A stretch of 64,000 nt of DNA, from positions 248,001-312,000 of the forward strand of contig JBMNKL010000001.1 in the NCBI GenBank assembly GCA_050952225.1, written 5' to 3'. Within the stretch, counting starts at the first letter, position 1, and the number at the start of each line of letters is the position of its first letter. Under the pieces are notes generated by a model. The model did no database searches. It saw only the letters and a list, made by a program, of their open reading frames with translations, and was not told the DNA's origin. Positions 52,207 to 60,963 of this stretch are shown piece by piece. Made by a program: the position numbers and the translations under genes. This DNA comes from JBMNKL01 sp050952225 (lineage in GTDB: Bacteria > Bacillota > Clostridia > Acetivibrionales > DTU013).

Positions 52207-53205
52207 ATGGAGCAAAGAAGTATGATCGGCAAAAAAGATTTCAGTCTCAAAAGGTTCTTCTTTCAATGGGAATGGATGCTGGTACTTATCTTTATCCTTA
52301 TAAATATAATCAACTCCAACCTGTCCCCATACTATCTTGATGGGAAACAGCTTGTAAGTGCCACCGCAACGTTCCTGGACAAGGCCTTTATCGTATTGCC
52401 CATGGCGTTTGTCATCATCCTCGGTGACATCGATATCTCCGTATCCTCAACTGTCGCCCTGTCCTCGGTAATCATGGCTGTATCGTACAACGGGGGAGTT
52501 CCCATGGAGCTGGCCATCGTGATATGCCTTGCAGTGGGAACGGTATGCGGTTTTATAAACGGTTTAATAATCGCCAGGTTCAGGGAACTTTCCGCAGTAA
52601 TTGTGACCCTTTCCACTTCAATCATTTACAGGGGAATTGCCTACATCATCCTTGAAGATCAGGCTTCCGGCAAGTTCCCTTCATGGTTTGGCTTCCTGGG
52701 ATGGGGAAATGTATTCGGAGTACCGTTCATACTGGTTCTGTTCGCGGTATGCGCGGTAATTTACGGGTTATTGCTGCATAAGACAACCTTTGGCCGCCGT
52801 GTCTATGCAATGGGTAATAACGAGACGGCAAGTAAATTTTCGGGTGTCCAGGTTGACAGGATCAAGATCATCGTGTTTACCCTGGCAGGTTTAATGTCCA
52901 GTGTGACAGCGCTCTTTCTCACCTCACGGATGGGCAGTACCAGGCCCAACGTAGCCAACGGTTATGACCTGGATGTCATTGCCATGGTCGTCCTGGGAGG
53001 CGTCAGCACGGCGGGAGGCAAGGGAAGAATAGGCGGAACAATACTGGCAATCTTCATCATCGGCTTCCTGAGGTATGGCCTTGGCCTTATCAATGTGCCG
53101 TCCCAGGTTCTTCTGATTATCATAGGCGGCTTGCTGATCGGTTCCGTCCTTATACCTCAGCTTAAAGACATTAAAACCTTCAAAAGTGTTTCAGCCAAGC
53201 AGTAA
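52207..53205 (+). CDS. Sugar ABC transporter permease 2
   Basis: A 332-residue paralogue of permease 1: ILGDIDISVSSTVALSS, GNNETASKFSGVQ and MVVLGGVSTAGGKGRIGG mark the same family. Heterodimeric permeases are typical of rhamnose and AI-2 importers. Start ATG 52207 follows GGAGGAAAA at the end of permease 1. Confidence 0.9.
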   Translation: MEQRSMIGKKDFSLKRFFFQWEWMLVLIFILINIINSNLSPYYLDGKQLVSATATFLDKAFIVLPMAFVIILGDIDISVSSTVALSSVIMAVSYNGGVPMELAIVICLAVGTVCGFINGLIIARFRELSAVIVTLSTSIIYRGIAYIILEDQASGKFPSWFGFLGWGNVFGVPFILVLFAVCAVIYGLLLHKTTFGRRVYAMGNNETASKFSGVQVDRIKIIVFTLAGLMSSVTALFLTSRMGSTRPNVANGYDLDVIAMVVLGGVSTAGGKGRIGGTILAIFIIGFLRYGLGLINVPSQVLLIIIGGLLIGSVLIPQLKDIKTFKSVSAKQ

Positions 53206-53282
53206 CACGCGTAACAACCGGTAAGGTATGAAGCAGGAACCTGCTTTATATAAAAAATAAAATTTAAAGGAGGCAAAATAAA

Positions 53283-54368
53283 ATGAAGGGGAAAAGATTA
53301 TTATCCGCTGTTATTGCCATCATGCTCATCGCTGCGATGCTGGCAGGATGCGGTGGTGGCGATAAAACTTCACCTGCTGCCACTCCTCCGGATAAGCCCG
53401 CTGACAAAGAGGAGGCACAAGACGCAGCACCCGCCCAGAAAGCCAAAATTGCTCTGATCGTTAAGAGCACCGGTAATCCTTTTATGGAGAAAATGGCGGA
53501 CGGGTTTAAGGATGCTGTTGAGGAAACCGGGAATGAAGCTATTATAAAGGCCCCGGATCAGCCTACCGCTGAGGCCCAGATTCAAATGATCGAAGAGCTT
53601 ATCGCTCAGAAAGTCAGTGCCATCGCAGTCTCGGCAAATGATCCCGATGCCCTTCAGCCTGCTTTGAAGAAGGCCATGGATGAAGGTATCAAGGTTCTTT
53701 CCCTGGACTCCGCCGTCAACGCACAGAGCCGCATGGTTCATATTCAACAGGCAGACCCCGAACGAATAGGCCGCGTCCAGATCCAGGCCGCCTACGAGAT
53801 GATCGGCGGAAAAGGCCAGATCGCAGTCCTTAGCGCGACTTCCCAGGCTACCAACCAGAATACCTGGATTAAGTGGATGAAGAAGGAACTGGAAGATCCC
53901 AAGTACAAGGATGTCGAACTTGTAAAGGTTGCCTACGGGGATGACCTCAGGGACAAGAGCGTTTCCGAAACGGAAGGCTTGCTCAAGACATATCCCGACC
54001 TGAAATGTATCATAGCTCCTACTACCGTTGGAATTGCCGCTGCAGGTAAAGTTCTCACGGACAAAGGACTGAAAGACAAGGTATACCTGACAGGGCTTGG
54101 ATTGCCCAGTGAAATGGCTGAATACATAGAGAGCGGTGTTTGTCCCTGGATGTACCTCTGGAACCCGATTGACCTGGGATATCTTGCCGGTGCGGCGGCA
54201 GATGCCCTGGTGAAGGGAACCATCACTGGCAAGGCCGGAGAAAAGTTCACTGCGGGAAGGCTCGGTGAAAGGGAGGTTGTCACGGTGGACGACGGAACTG
54301 AAATCATGCTGGGCGACCCGTTCAAGTTTGACGCATCCAACATAGCCGAGTGGAAAACCGTTTATTAA
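53283..54368 (+). CDS. Sugar-binding lipoprotein (rhamnose-type)
   Basis: A 361-residue substrate-binding protein. Lipobox LAGC near residue 23, an Ala/Pro/Lys linker, and a periplasmic-binding type 1 fold (ALIVKSTGNPFMEKMADGFK, MIEELIAQKVSAIAVSANDP, VLSLDSAVN, IAPTTVGIAAAGKVL). It resembles RhaS/LsrB-type binding proteins. ATG follows AAAGGAGGC. Provides specificity to the two permeases and ATPase. Rhamnose rather than AI-2 as ligand is inferred from the neighbouring rhaM and rha genes. Confidence 0.9.
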   Translation: MKGKRLLSAVIAIMLIAAMLAGCGGGDKTSPAATPPDKPADKEEAQDAAPAQKAKIALIVKSTGNPFMEKMADGFKDAVEETGNEAIIKAPDQPTAEAQIQMIEELIAQKVSAIAVSANDPDALQPALKKAMDEGIKVLSLDSAVNAQSRMVHIQQADPERIGRVQIQAAYEMIGGKGQIAVLSATSQATNQNTWIKWMKKELEDPKYKDVELVKVAYGDDLRDKSVSETEGLLKTYPDLKCIIAPTTVGIAAAGKVLTDKGLKDKVYLTGLGLPSEMAEYIESGVCPWMYLWNPIDLGYLAGAAADALVKGTITGKAGEKFTAGRLGEREVVTVDDGTEIMLGDPFKFDASNIAEWKTVY

Positions 54369-54379
54369 TACTCAGTCGA

Positions 54380-54437
54380 CATATGCAGAATCTTGCTCCT
54401 CCTGTAGGCATCTGCTTATAGGAGGAGCAAGCATATG
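54380..54437 (+). terminator. Intercistronic hairpin before rhaM
   Basis: TTGCTCCTCCT (54393-54403) pairs perfectly with AGGAGGAGCAA (54420-54430), extended by CATATGC/GCATATG. No T tract, so more likely an mRNA-stabilising or partial-attenuation structure that raises binding-protein mRNA over rhaM. Confidence 0.55.
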
Positions 54438-54463
54438 TAACCGGTTAACAGGAGGAGGGTAAA

Positions 54464-54790
54464 ATGACCAACAGCAATAAATTTGCATGGACATGGTTTG
54501 TAAAGGAAGAATGCGTGGACGAGTATGTAAAAATGCACCTGGAACCATGGGAAGAAATAATGGAAGAGCACAGGAAAGCAGGAATCAGGAATTACTCGAT
54601 CTTTCAGAACGGCAACCAGTTTTTCTACTGCTTTGAATGTGATGATGTAAAGGCTGCCTTTGAGTACATTAATAACAGCGAAGCATGCCAAAGATGGAAT
54701 GCCATTACCTCAAAAATGGTGAAAGGCTCCTTTGATTTTGGCCAGGCTGAGCCAATCAAGCCTTTGCGTGAAATATTCTACTTAAAATGA
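54464..54790 (+). CDS. rhaM: L-rhamnose mutarotase
   Basis: A 108-residue ferredoxin-like fold protein interconverting alpha- and beta-L-rhamnose. RhaM features: WTWFVKEECVDEYVKMH, EEHRKAGIRNYSIFQNGNQF, and the aromatic YCFECDD segment with an ending similar to family members. Start ATG follows ACAGGAGGAGG. Last metabolic gene of the operon; supplies the anomer used by RhaA. Confidence 0.88.
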   Translation: MTNSNKFAWTWFVKEECVDEYVKMHLEPWEEIMEEHRKAGIRNYSIFQNGNQFFYCFECDDVKAAFEYINNSEACQRWNAITSKMVKGSFDFGQAEPIKPLREIFYLK

Positions 54791-54797
54791 GTTTTCC

Positions 54798-54824
54798 ATT
54801 GAGTTTTCGATACTCAATTTTTTT
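54798..54824 (+). terminator. Terminator of the transporter-rhaM operon
   Basis: ATTGAGT-TTTCGAT-ACTCAAT followed by T7. Confidence 0.85.
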
Positions 54825-54881
54825 ATATGGAAGCCATTTGTCATTTGGGCTTCATGCACCAAGGAAGGAGGATAAATACAG

Positions 54882-56603
54882 ATGATACCTTTTAAAAAAT
54901 TTGGCACGGTTATTCGAGCCAGGCCCGCCATAAGCATCAAAAGCAAGATCCTGTTCTGTTTTGCCGCGGCAATAATCATTGCGGGGTGTACGAGTCTATA
55001 TCCTCTTCTCAGCTACAAAAAACCTGTCGGAAGATATGACAATGTCCTTGAAAACATAACGCTGGCAAATAATATCGTCACTTTATCCACGGAGCTTCAT
55101 ACTGATGCAAGGAATCTCATGATCGACCTCGAAAAAGAAGAATTGAGAACGGCTTATAACGAAAAAATTCAAGCGCTTAATGAATCTGTTATCCAGCTTG
55201 AAAACGGGCTTGAGGGGCAGTCTTCGGTTGAAGCCATGTCTTCCCTCAAAAGCCTTGTAGAGACTTATCTCGAAAACTGCGAGCAGGCGACTGACGCCGC
55301 TTCCGGCATGGAAACCGCCGAACGCATCGAGATCATGGACTATGCAAAAAAAGTCCTGGGCTTTATTGATACTTACACGAAGCAGCTCATATCCGACGAG
55401 ATTGAATACAGTAAAACGGTGAGACAGGAACTGGTGAAAACCACCTCAACCATCATTACCGTTACGGTTGTGATTCTTGCGGTAGTATTGGCAGTATGCA
55501 TTCTGATCGGATACCTGTTGGCTGCCGGAATTTCCAGGCCGCTGAACCGGATTGCCGGACAGGCTGACAGGATTGCCAGCGGTGACCTGACTGTTGAAGA
55601 GATAACGGTTCTTTCCAGGGATGAGCTTCAGACCCTGGGTTTATCCTTCAATAAGATGCTTGCAAACCTCAAAGAAATGATTTCCAGCGTAAATAACGGC
55701 AGCCGGCAGGTATTGCAGGTATCGGACCAGCTATACCAAAGCACTTCCGGCAGTTCTGCGGCCAGCGAGCAAATAACCATATCAATACAGGAAATCGCCG
55801 ACGGTTCGCAAAGCCAGGCGGATCTTTCCGAGCAGACCGCTGCAACCATTGACCAAATGTACAACATGGTCCGGAAAATTTACGATAAAACCGCCGACGC
55901 CAGGCAATCGTCCGATGAGGCCCAGAAGGTCACCGGCGATGGGGAACAGTCAATAAAAGAAGTAATTAGACAGATGAACAGCATCAATTTAACCATTGAA
56001 GAATCTGCCCAAATTTTTGAGGAGTTTCGGAATAAATCGAAAGAGATTGGTCAGATCGTCGATGCCATCACTGCTATAGCCGAACAAACAAACCTGCTTT
56101 CGCTGAACGCCGCCATTGAAGCCGCAAGAGCGGGGGAACATGGCAAAGGCTTTGCCGTTGTTGCCGAAGAGGTAAGAAAGCTCGCGGAGCAATCAAGTCA
56201 TTCGGCAAGCAGGATTAGTGCCATAATCAGCAGTATACAGGCGCAAAGCGAAAAAATGACCGCCAGCATGGGCAAGAGCATCGATGAAATACAGGCTGGT
56301 ATTAAAATCACCGGCGGTGCCGGAGAGGCCTTCAAAAACATAAGCGATGCGATCGGCCGGGTCGACCGGCAAATCAATGAAATATGCTCCGAAGTTGAGC
56401 TCATCAACGCAGCGATTATGGACATCAAGAAAGCCGGAGACAGTATTGTGGAAATAAGCAGGACCTCCGCATCAAGGACACAGGACGTGGCAGCTTCTGT
56501 CGAGGAATTAAGCGCAGGCATAGAGGAAGTACTTTCAACCACCAATATTCTCAATAATCTTGCATCCGAGCTGCAGAAACTTGTAGACGGGTTCAAACTG
56601 TAA
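54882..56603 (+). CDS. Methyl-accepting chemotaxis protein
   Basis: A 573-residue receptor: N-terminal membrane helix (LFCFAAAIIIAGCTSLYPLL), a helical-bundle sensor of about 150 residues, second membrane helix (STIITVTVVILAVVLAVCIL), HAMP, and a signalling domain with the hairpin tip IAEQTNLLSLNAAIEAARAGEHG. It usually couples to CheA/CheW; it may report rhamnose via the nearby binding protein (inference). It is downstream of the operon terminator, so perhaps partly co-expressed. Notably intact although flgF and flgG in this window are frameshifted. Confidence 0.9.
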   Translation: MIPFKKFGTVIRARPAISIKSKILFCFAAAIIIAGCTSLYPLLSYKKPVGRYDNVLENITLANNIVTLSTELHTDARNLMIDLEKEELRTAYNEKIQALNESVIQLENGLEGQSSVEAMSSLKSLVETYLENCEQATDAASGMETAERIEIMDYAKKVLGFIDTYTKQLISDEIEYSKTVRQELVKTTSTIITVTVVILAVVLAVCILIGYLLAAGISRPLNRIAGQADRIASGDLTVEEITVLSRDELQTLGLSFNKMLANLKEMISSVNNGSRQVLQVSDQLYQSTSGSSAASEQITISIQEIADGSQSQADLSEQTAATIDQMYNMVRKIYDKTADARQSSDEAQKVTGDGEQSIKEVIRQMNSINLTIEESAQIFEEFRNKSKEIGQIVDAITAIAEQTNLLSLNAAIEAARAGEHGKGFAVVAEEVRKLAEQSSHSASRISAIISSIQAQSEKMTASMGKSIDEIQAGIKITGGAGEAFKNISDAIGRVDRQINEICSEVELINAAIMDIKKAGDSIVEISRTSASRTQDVAASVEELSAGIEEVLSTTNILNNLASELQKLVDGFKL

Positions 56604-56743
56604 GAAATACAGATCATTCCAATCCTTGGTTATACGCGAAAATATTTGTATCCCGGTTTTTATACAATGACGGGTATGATATAATAAACCATAACACATA
56701 TGGTAGTCCCGATATTACATAAAGCTGTGAGGTTATTTGTCAC

Positions 56744-57730
56744 ATGGTTTTCAATGAAAACTTGTCCTTACTGTATTCAGACATACTTGTACCTGATATT
56801 TTTATTTCAGAATACATGCCTTCACTGGAAAGCGATTTTGTAAAGGTATACTTATACTGCATTTTCCTTTGCAAGCACAAAATAACCTCGTCCGCCGAAG
56901 ATATGGCCAAGAGGCTTGAACTACGGACGGAACGCGTTAAAGAAGCGCTGTCTCGCCTCGAAAGCCTTGGTTTGATAAAAAGAAGCGCGGATAGCGACAT
57001 AGTAAACCTGGTTGACCTGAAAGAAAGGGAAATTAAAAAGCTCTACAGGTTGAAAACCACGTCTTCTCCCGCTGATGCAGGGCTAAGTTCCGAAAGGAGC
57101 AAAAAGAGAAGCCGCTTGATTTCCAGCATAAACAATGCTTTTTTCCAGGGTGTCATGTCACCGTCATGGTACACGGACATTGATGCCTGGTTTGACAAGT
57201 ACCAGTTCGAGGAAGACGTCATGTACGCCCTTTTCAAGCACTGCTACGATTACAACGGATTATCGCGCCAGTATATTTCAAAGGTAGCGGACAACTGGCA
57301 CAGCAAGAAAATCCGCAACAGCTTCGACCTTGACAGGTACTTCATGGAAATCCAAAGAATCAAGGATATCCGCGGCAAAATCATGAAGAAGCTCCGAAAG
57401 CAAGGTTACCTTACCGAGTATGAGGAGGAATACCTGGAAAAATGGGTATGTGAGTACGGCTACGATTTCTCTGTTATTGAGCTGGCGTTAAGGCGTACTA
57501 CATCGGCCGTCAACCCAAGTTTCGAATATATTAACAGAATATTGACAAACTGGCATGAAAAAGGCTATAAAACCAGGGAGGAAATCCTCGCGGCGGAAGA
57601 GACAGATAAGAAAAAAACGCCGGGAACGCGTAAAAGCAGGGCCAGGGAAAGCGCAGCGCCCCAGAAAGGCAATTTTGAACAAAGGCAATATACCGATGAG
57701 GACCTTGAAAAACTGTACAAGAATGTTTGA
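56744..57730 (+). CDS. dnaD: DnaD-domain replication protein
   Basis: A 328-residue protein. N-terminal winged-helix (VYLYCIFLCKHKITSSAEDM, LELRTERVKEALSRLESLG) and two DnaD/DnaB2 C-terminal domains (FDKYQFEEDVMYALFKHCYD; WVCEYGYDFSVIELALRRTT) ending in the conserved YI..IL..W motif. DnaD-type proteins help load the replicative helicase at oriC and at restart. Translationally close to the DnaI-like gene (27 bases). A basic Lys/Arg tail precedes the acidic C-terminus. Confidence 0.85.
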   Translation: MVFNENLSLLYSDILVPDIFISEYMPSLESDFVKVYLYCIFLCKHKITSSAEDMAKRLELRTERVKEALSRLESLGLIKRSADSDIVNLVDLKEREIKKLYRLKTTSSPADAGLSSERSKKRSRLISSINNAFFQGVMSPSWYTDIDAWFDKYQFEEDVMYALFKHCYDYNGLSRQYISKVADNWHSKKIRNSFDLDRYFMEIQRIKDIRGKIMKKLRKQGYLTEYEEEYLEKWVCEYGYDFSVIELALRRTTSAVNPSFEYINRILTNWHEKGYKTREEILAAEETDKKKTPGTRKSRARESAAPQKGNFEQRQYTDEDLEKLYKNV

Positions 57731-57757
57731 TATTTTGGCGGGAAGGATGAAGCATCC

Positions 57758-58792
57758 ATGAATATGAATATATATCAAAAAATAAGAAACGAATATGAAA
57801 AAAGGCGCAAAAAAGCTTTTGACGAACTGGAAGATAAGAAATCGGAACTATACAGGCTGATCCCGCGTCTGCAGGAAATCGACGATGAAATCAACCAGGC
57901 CGGCTTTAAATACAACAAGGCCATTCTTACGGGAACGCTGCCTTCGGATAACGCCGCAAAAAAATTGTCCGATACGATTGAAAGCCTGAAAGCCGAAAAA
58001 ATTAAGCTGCTTAACGAGCATGGATATCCTTCTTCGTATCTTTCTCCCGTATTCCAGTGCGAAAAATGCTCCGATACGGGCATTATCCGGTCACCGGATT
58101 CTGATGCCGATGCTTTCTGTATTTGCTACAGGCAGCAGCTCATAGATTACCTGTACGAACAGTCAAATCTTTTGACTGAAAATAATGAAGGTTTTGAAAG
58201 TTTTATCACCGATTATTACCCCGATATTGTCGACGAGAAACGCTATGGCATAAAAAAATCGCCCCGGAAACAAATGCTGGGGATATTGGACAACTGCAAG
58301 AATTTCGTCGATAATTTTAGAAACAGCGAAGTAAATAACCTGCTGTTCACCGGTCATACCGGGGTGGGCAAAACCTTCATGGCAAGCTGTATTGCCATAG
58401 AGCTGATGAAGCGTGGCTATACGGTGCTCTACCAGACGGCCCCCGCGCTCTTTAACGCGATATACGAGTACCGCTTCAATAAAGCCGATAACGACGAGTG
58501 GGAGTCCGCTATATACACCAACATCCTTGAATCGGACCTGCTGATCATCGACGACCTTGGGACCGAATCGCCGACCGGCATGCGTTATTCGGAGCTTTTA
58601 AACATAATCGATACCCGTCATGCCAATAATACGCGAAAACCGTGCAAAACAATCATCTGCACGAACATTGACCTTAAAAATCTCTTCGAGTTCTACGATG
58701 AGAGAATCATGTCCAGGATCATCGGTGGATTCGACATTTTCAGGTTTGCCGGCGATGATATCCGAAGGCTGAAAATAATGGCATCCACGTGA
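57758..58792 (+). CDS. dnaI: DnaC/DnaI-type helicase-loader ATPase
   Basis: A 344-residue AAA+ ATPase. N-terminal coiled coil (YEKRRKKAFDELEDKKSELY), a Cys motif CEKCSDTGI ... CICYR resembling the DnaI zinc ribbon, then Walker A GHTGVGKTF, Walker B LLIIDDLG and sensor TIICTNIDLK, arginine-finger-like ERIMSRIIGGF. Loads the replicative helicase with DnaD. ATG follows GGAAGGATGAAGC. GC-rich hairpins follow (58800-58890), probably terminating. Confidence 0.88.
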   Translation: MNMNIYQKIRNEYEKRRKKAFDELEDKKSELYRLIPRLQEIDDEINQAGFKYNKAILTGTLPSDNAAKKLSDTIESLKAEKIKLLNEHGYPSSYLSPVFQCEKCSDTGIIRSPDSDADAFCICYRQQLIDYLYEQSNLLTENNEGFESFITDYYPDIVDEKRYGIKKSPRKQMLGILDNCKNFVDNFRNSEVNNLLFTGHTGVGKTFMASCIAIELMKRGYTVLYQTAPALFNAIYEYRFNKADNDEWESAIYTNILESDLLIIDDLGTESPTGMRYSELLNIIDTRHANNTRKPCKTIICTNIDLKNLFEFYDERIMSRIIGGFDIFRFAGDDIRRLKIMAST

Positions 58793-58911
58793 AAATGACG
58801 GCCGGATGAACGGCGGCCGGCCCATTGGGAGGCTGGCCGGCTGACAGTTGGCCCGGCTGCTGAAAGCTGCGCCGTTAAGAATCAACAACCGGGCCCCCGG
58901 ACCGGTGTTTT

Positions 58912-60303
58912 TCAGATCGTCAGCACCCCGTCGGGAGTGTCTACAATCAGCAATATATCTTCTTCCTCCCCCGTTTCTGCGTTTATATATACGAGAAAAT
59001 CCTTGTCGTTCAGTTTGCCTTTGAATTCATGGCAGAATATCTCCTTCCTGTATTCGGTCGGGATTATGGCAAGGCCTGAGCTTTCAATCCTGACTTTCCC
59101 GTTTATCTTTTTCCTGGCTTCTTCCGTTGTGATTTTTGGCTCAGGTATGTCTCTCCTGGTGTGATTGGACAGGTATTGCCTGGCTTCCAATCCCACTATC
59201 TCCCCGTTGTCAAGGGCGACCTTGACCTTTACCAGGTCGGGGTAAACCGTGACATTGTCCTGTTTATACGCATAATTAATAGTGGCGATATTGTCGTGTT
59301 TTATATAATAAGTGTCGACCATGTTGTCATAGCCCTTTTCTTTCAGAAATTTCATGCCGGCTTTTTTTGCCTCGTCCATATCCAGCTTGTTTTGTCCCAC
59401 AGGCCTGTTGTAGAGCATCCACTCGATATGGCCGCCTTTCTGCGTCACGCCGATATTCACAGAATGGTCTTCCGGGGCGTCTTTAAGCCTGACATTAAAG
59501 CTGTATGTTTTTATCTGGCCGGTGTCATTTTTTCCGGCGTCGGATATTTCCCCGACCCGGTCGGCTCCTAAAAATTCCTTCACTTTTTCTTTCGCCTCAT
59601 CCATGCTTATCGTGTCGCCCGTCAGACCTCTCGGTTTCGCGGAGGTCATATGGTCGGAAAACGGCCCGTCATATATCAGCGTCGGGTAATCCTGGAAATT
59701 ATCCCCAAGCGCCTCGACCTTTTTCATCATCTCGGCAGGTTTTGTCTTGCTGAAAAGCTTTGTGCCCTTGTCCGCCAGTTCTCCCCATCTTAGCCTCCCG
59801 GAGCCCAGGTCGTTTTGAAGTTCCCTGAGGCTGTCATTCAATTTAACCGCATATTTGTACAGCCGTTCGACAGTATTATACTGATCGTCGTTCAGCATCC
59901 TGCCCCTGATATTCTGGTTGTCAAGGGCAAGGCTCAAATCGCTTACCTGGCTGAGAAACTTGGATGTGCTGGCCAGTACGGGCTGCGAAACCGGCAGCTG
60001 GCCCAGGTTGGTCTGCGCCAGGTTTGCCTGTCTCCAGGCTTCCTGAAGCGTGACGGCCGTTCTTTGAGTAGTGGCGCCCACCAGCGATTTCGCCAGCAGT
60101 GTTTCTACGTTGTTAACATATCCGACCATTTCGTAAAAAGCCCTGTTGTATTGGTTGTCCAACTCCTGCCGCAGGTTGGCGGCACGCTTGTATTGGTAGA
60201 TTCCCCAGAGCGACACCGCACCTACCAGCACTATAACAATACTGTACATTTTCCTGTCGGACAATCTTCTTTTAAAATCGAGCAGTTTATCACGTATGCC
60301 CAA
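58912..60303 (-). CDS. ypeB: Germination protein YpeB
   Basis: A 463-residue membrane-anchored protein (helix IVIVLVGAVSLWGIYQ) required for localising and stabilising the cortex-lytic enzyme SleB in spores. Middle helical region (QEAWRQANLAQTNLGQLPVS) and three C-terminal PepSY-like repeats (SMDEAKEKVKEFLGADRVGE, DMDEAKKAGMKFLKEKGYDN, TEEARKKINGKVRIES) match YpeB. Directly downstream of sleB, the conserved bicistron. Intact. Confidence 0.93.
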   Translation of the reverse strand: MGIRDKLLDFKRRLSDRKMYSIVIVLVGAVSLWGIYQYKRAANLRQELDNQYNRAFYEMVGYVNNVETLLAKSLVGATTQRTAVTLQEAWRQANLAQTNLGQLPVSQPVLASTSKFLSQVSDLSLALDNQNIRGRMLNDDQYNTVERLYKYAVKLNDSLRELQNDLGSGRLRWGELADKGTKLFSKTKPAEMMKKVEALGDNFQDYPTLIYDGPFSDHMTSAKPRGLTGDTISMDEAKEKVKEFLGADRVGEISDAGKNDTGQIKTYSFNVRLKDAPEDHSVNIGVTQKGGHIEWMLYNRPVGQNKLDMDEAKKAGMKFLKEKGYDNMVDTYYIKHDNIATINYAYKQDNVTVYPDLVKVKVALDNGEIVGLEARQYLSNHTRRDIPEPKITTEEARKKINGKVRIESSGLAIIPTEYRKEIFCHEFKGKLNDKDFLVYINAETGEEEDILLIVDTPDGVLTI

Positions 60304-60326
60304 AATATAACTCCTCCTAACACCGG

Positions 60327-60797
60327 TTATACACCGAAATTGTGCTTGCCAATCGTTTTAATAATCTTCCTGCTCCATATCCAGGAGCTGGTCGCGGTGG
60401 CAGGATTCCAGTAATAAATGGCGCCGCCGGTCGGGTCCCACCCGTCAAGCGCATCCTGGGCAGCCTTTACAACGCTTGAGCCCGGGTCCAGCGGCACATT
60501 TATCTGCCCGTCGGAAACCGCTGTAAAAGCGCCCGGCTGGTAAATCACCCCCGCAATCGTATTCGGAAATTTCGGGTCCCGGACCCTGTTCAGAATGACG
60601 GCTCCGACCGCTACCTGGCCTTCGTACGGTTCGCCTCTCGCCTCACCGTTAATTGCCCTGGCCAGCAGCTGCACATCGCCGGTCCTGCTGTCTTGCGCAT
60701 ACGCTCTTTTTTCCGTAAACACATCGAAACCGATTATTATATAGAAGCAGATTATAGCGTACAAGGCAATCAAAAACGCGCCGCTGATTTTCTTCAA
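60327..60797 (-). CDS. sleB: Spore cortex-lytic enzyme SleB (catalytic domain form)
   Basis: A 156-residue exported hydrolase. Signal peptide helix (FLIALYAIICFYIIIGF), then the SleB/CwlJ catalytic domain with the general-acid Glu in LLARAINGEARGEPYEGQVA, VILNRVRDPKFPNTI, and VVKAAQDALDGWDPTGGA. The N-terminal PG_binding_1 domain of Bacillus SleB is missing, as in several Clostridia. TTG at 60795-60797 after GGGAGGGTGATG is the likely start; the upstream in-frame ATG has no ribosome binding site. Acts during germination on cortex muramic-delta-lactam peptidoglycan. Confidence 0.9.
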   Translation of the reverse strand: MKKISGAFLIALYAIICFYIIIGFDVFTEKRAYAQDSRTGDVQLLARAINGEARGEPYEGQVAVGAVILNRVRDPKFPNTIAGVIYQPGAFTAVSDGQINVPLDPGSSVVKAAQDALDGWDPTGGAIYYWNPATATSSWIWSRKIIKTIGKHNFGV

Positions 60798-60963
60798 GGC
60801 ATCACCCTCCCTTATAAAAGCCTGTTCCAGTATTATCAATTTCCAGGCAGTATTATTTTTTGCGTTAAATTAAAAAATATTCCGGCAAGATTGGCGCTTT
60901 TGCATTATTTGTTATAACAGTTGCTTAAATTGCCAATAATGAATACCGGAGGGTGAACCTTTG

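Noticed and set aside
57565..57778. Short frames in the dnaD 3' region
   Set aside because: All are alternate frames over the Lys/Arg-rich tail of dnaD and the dnaI start.
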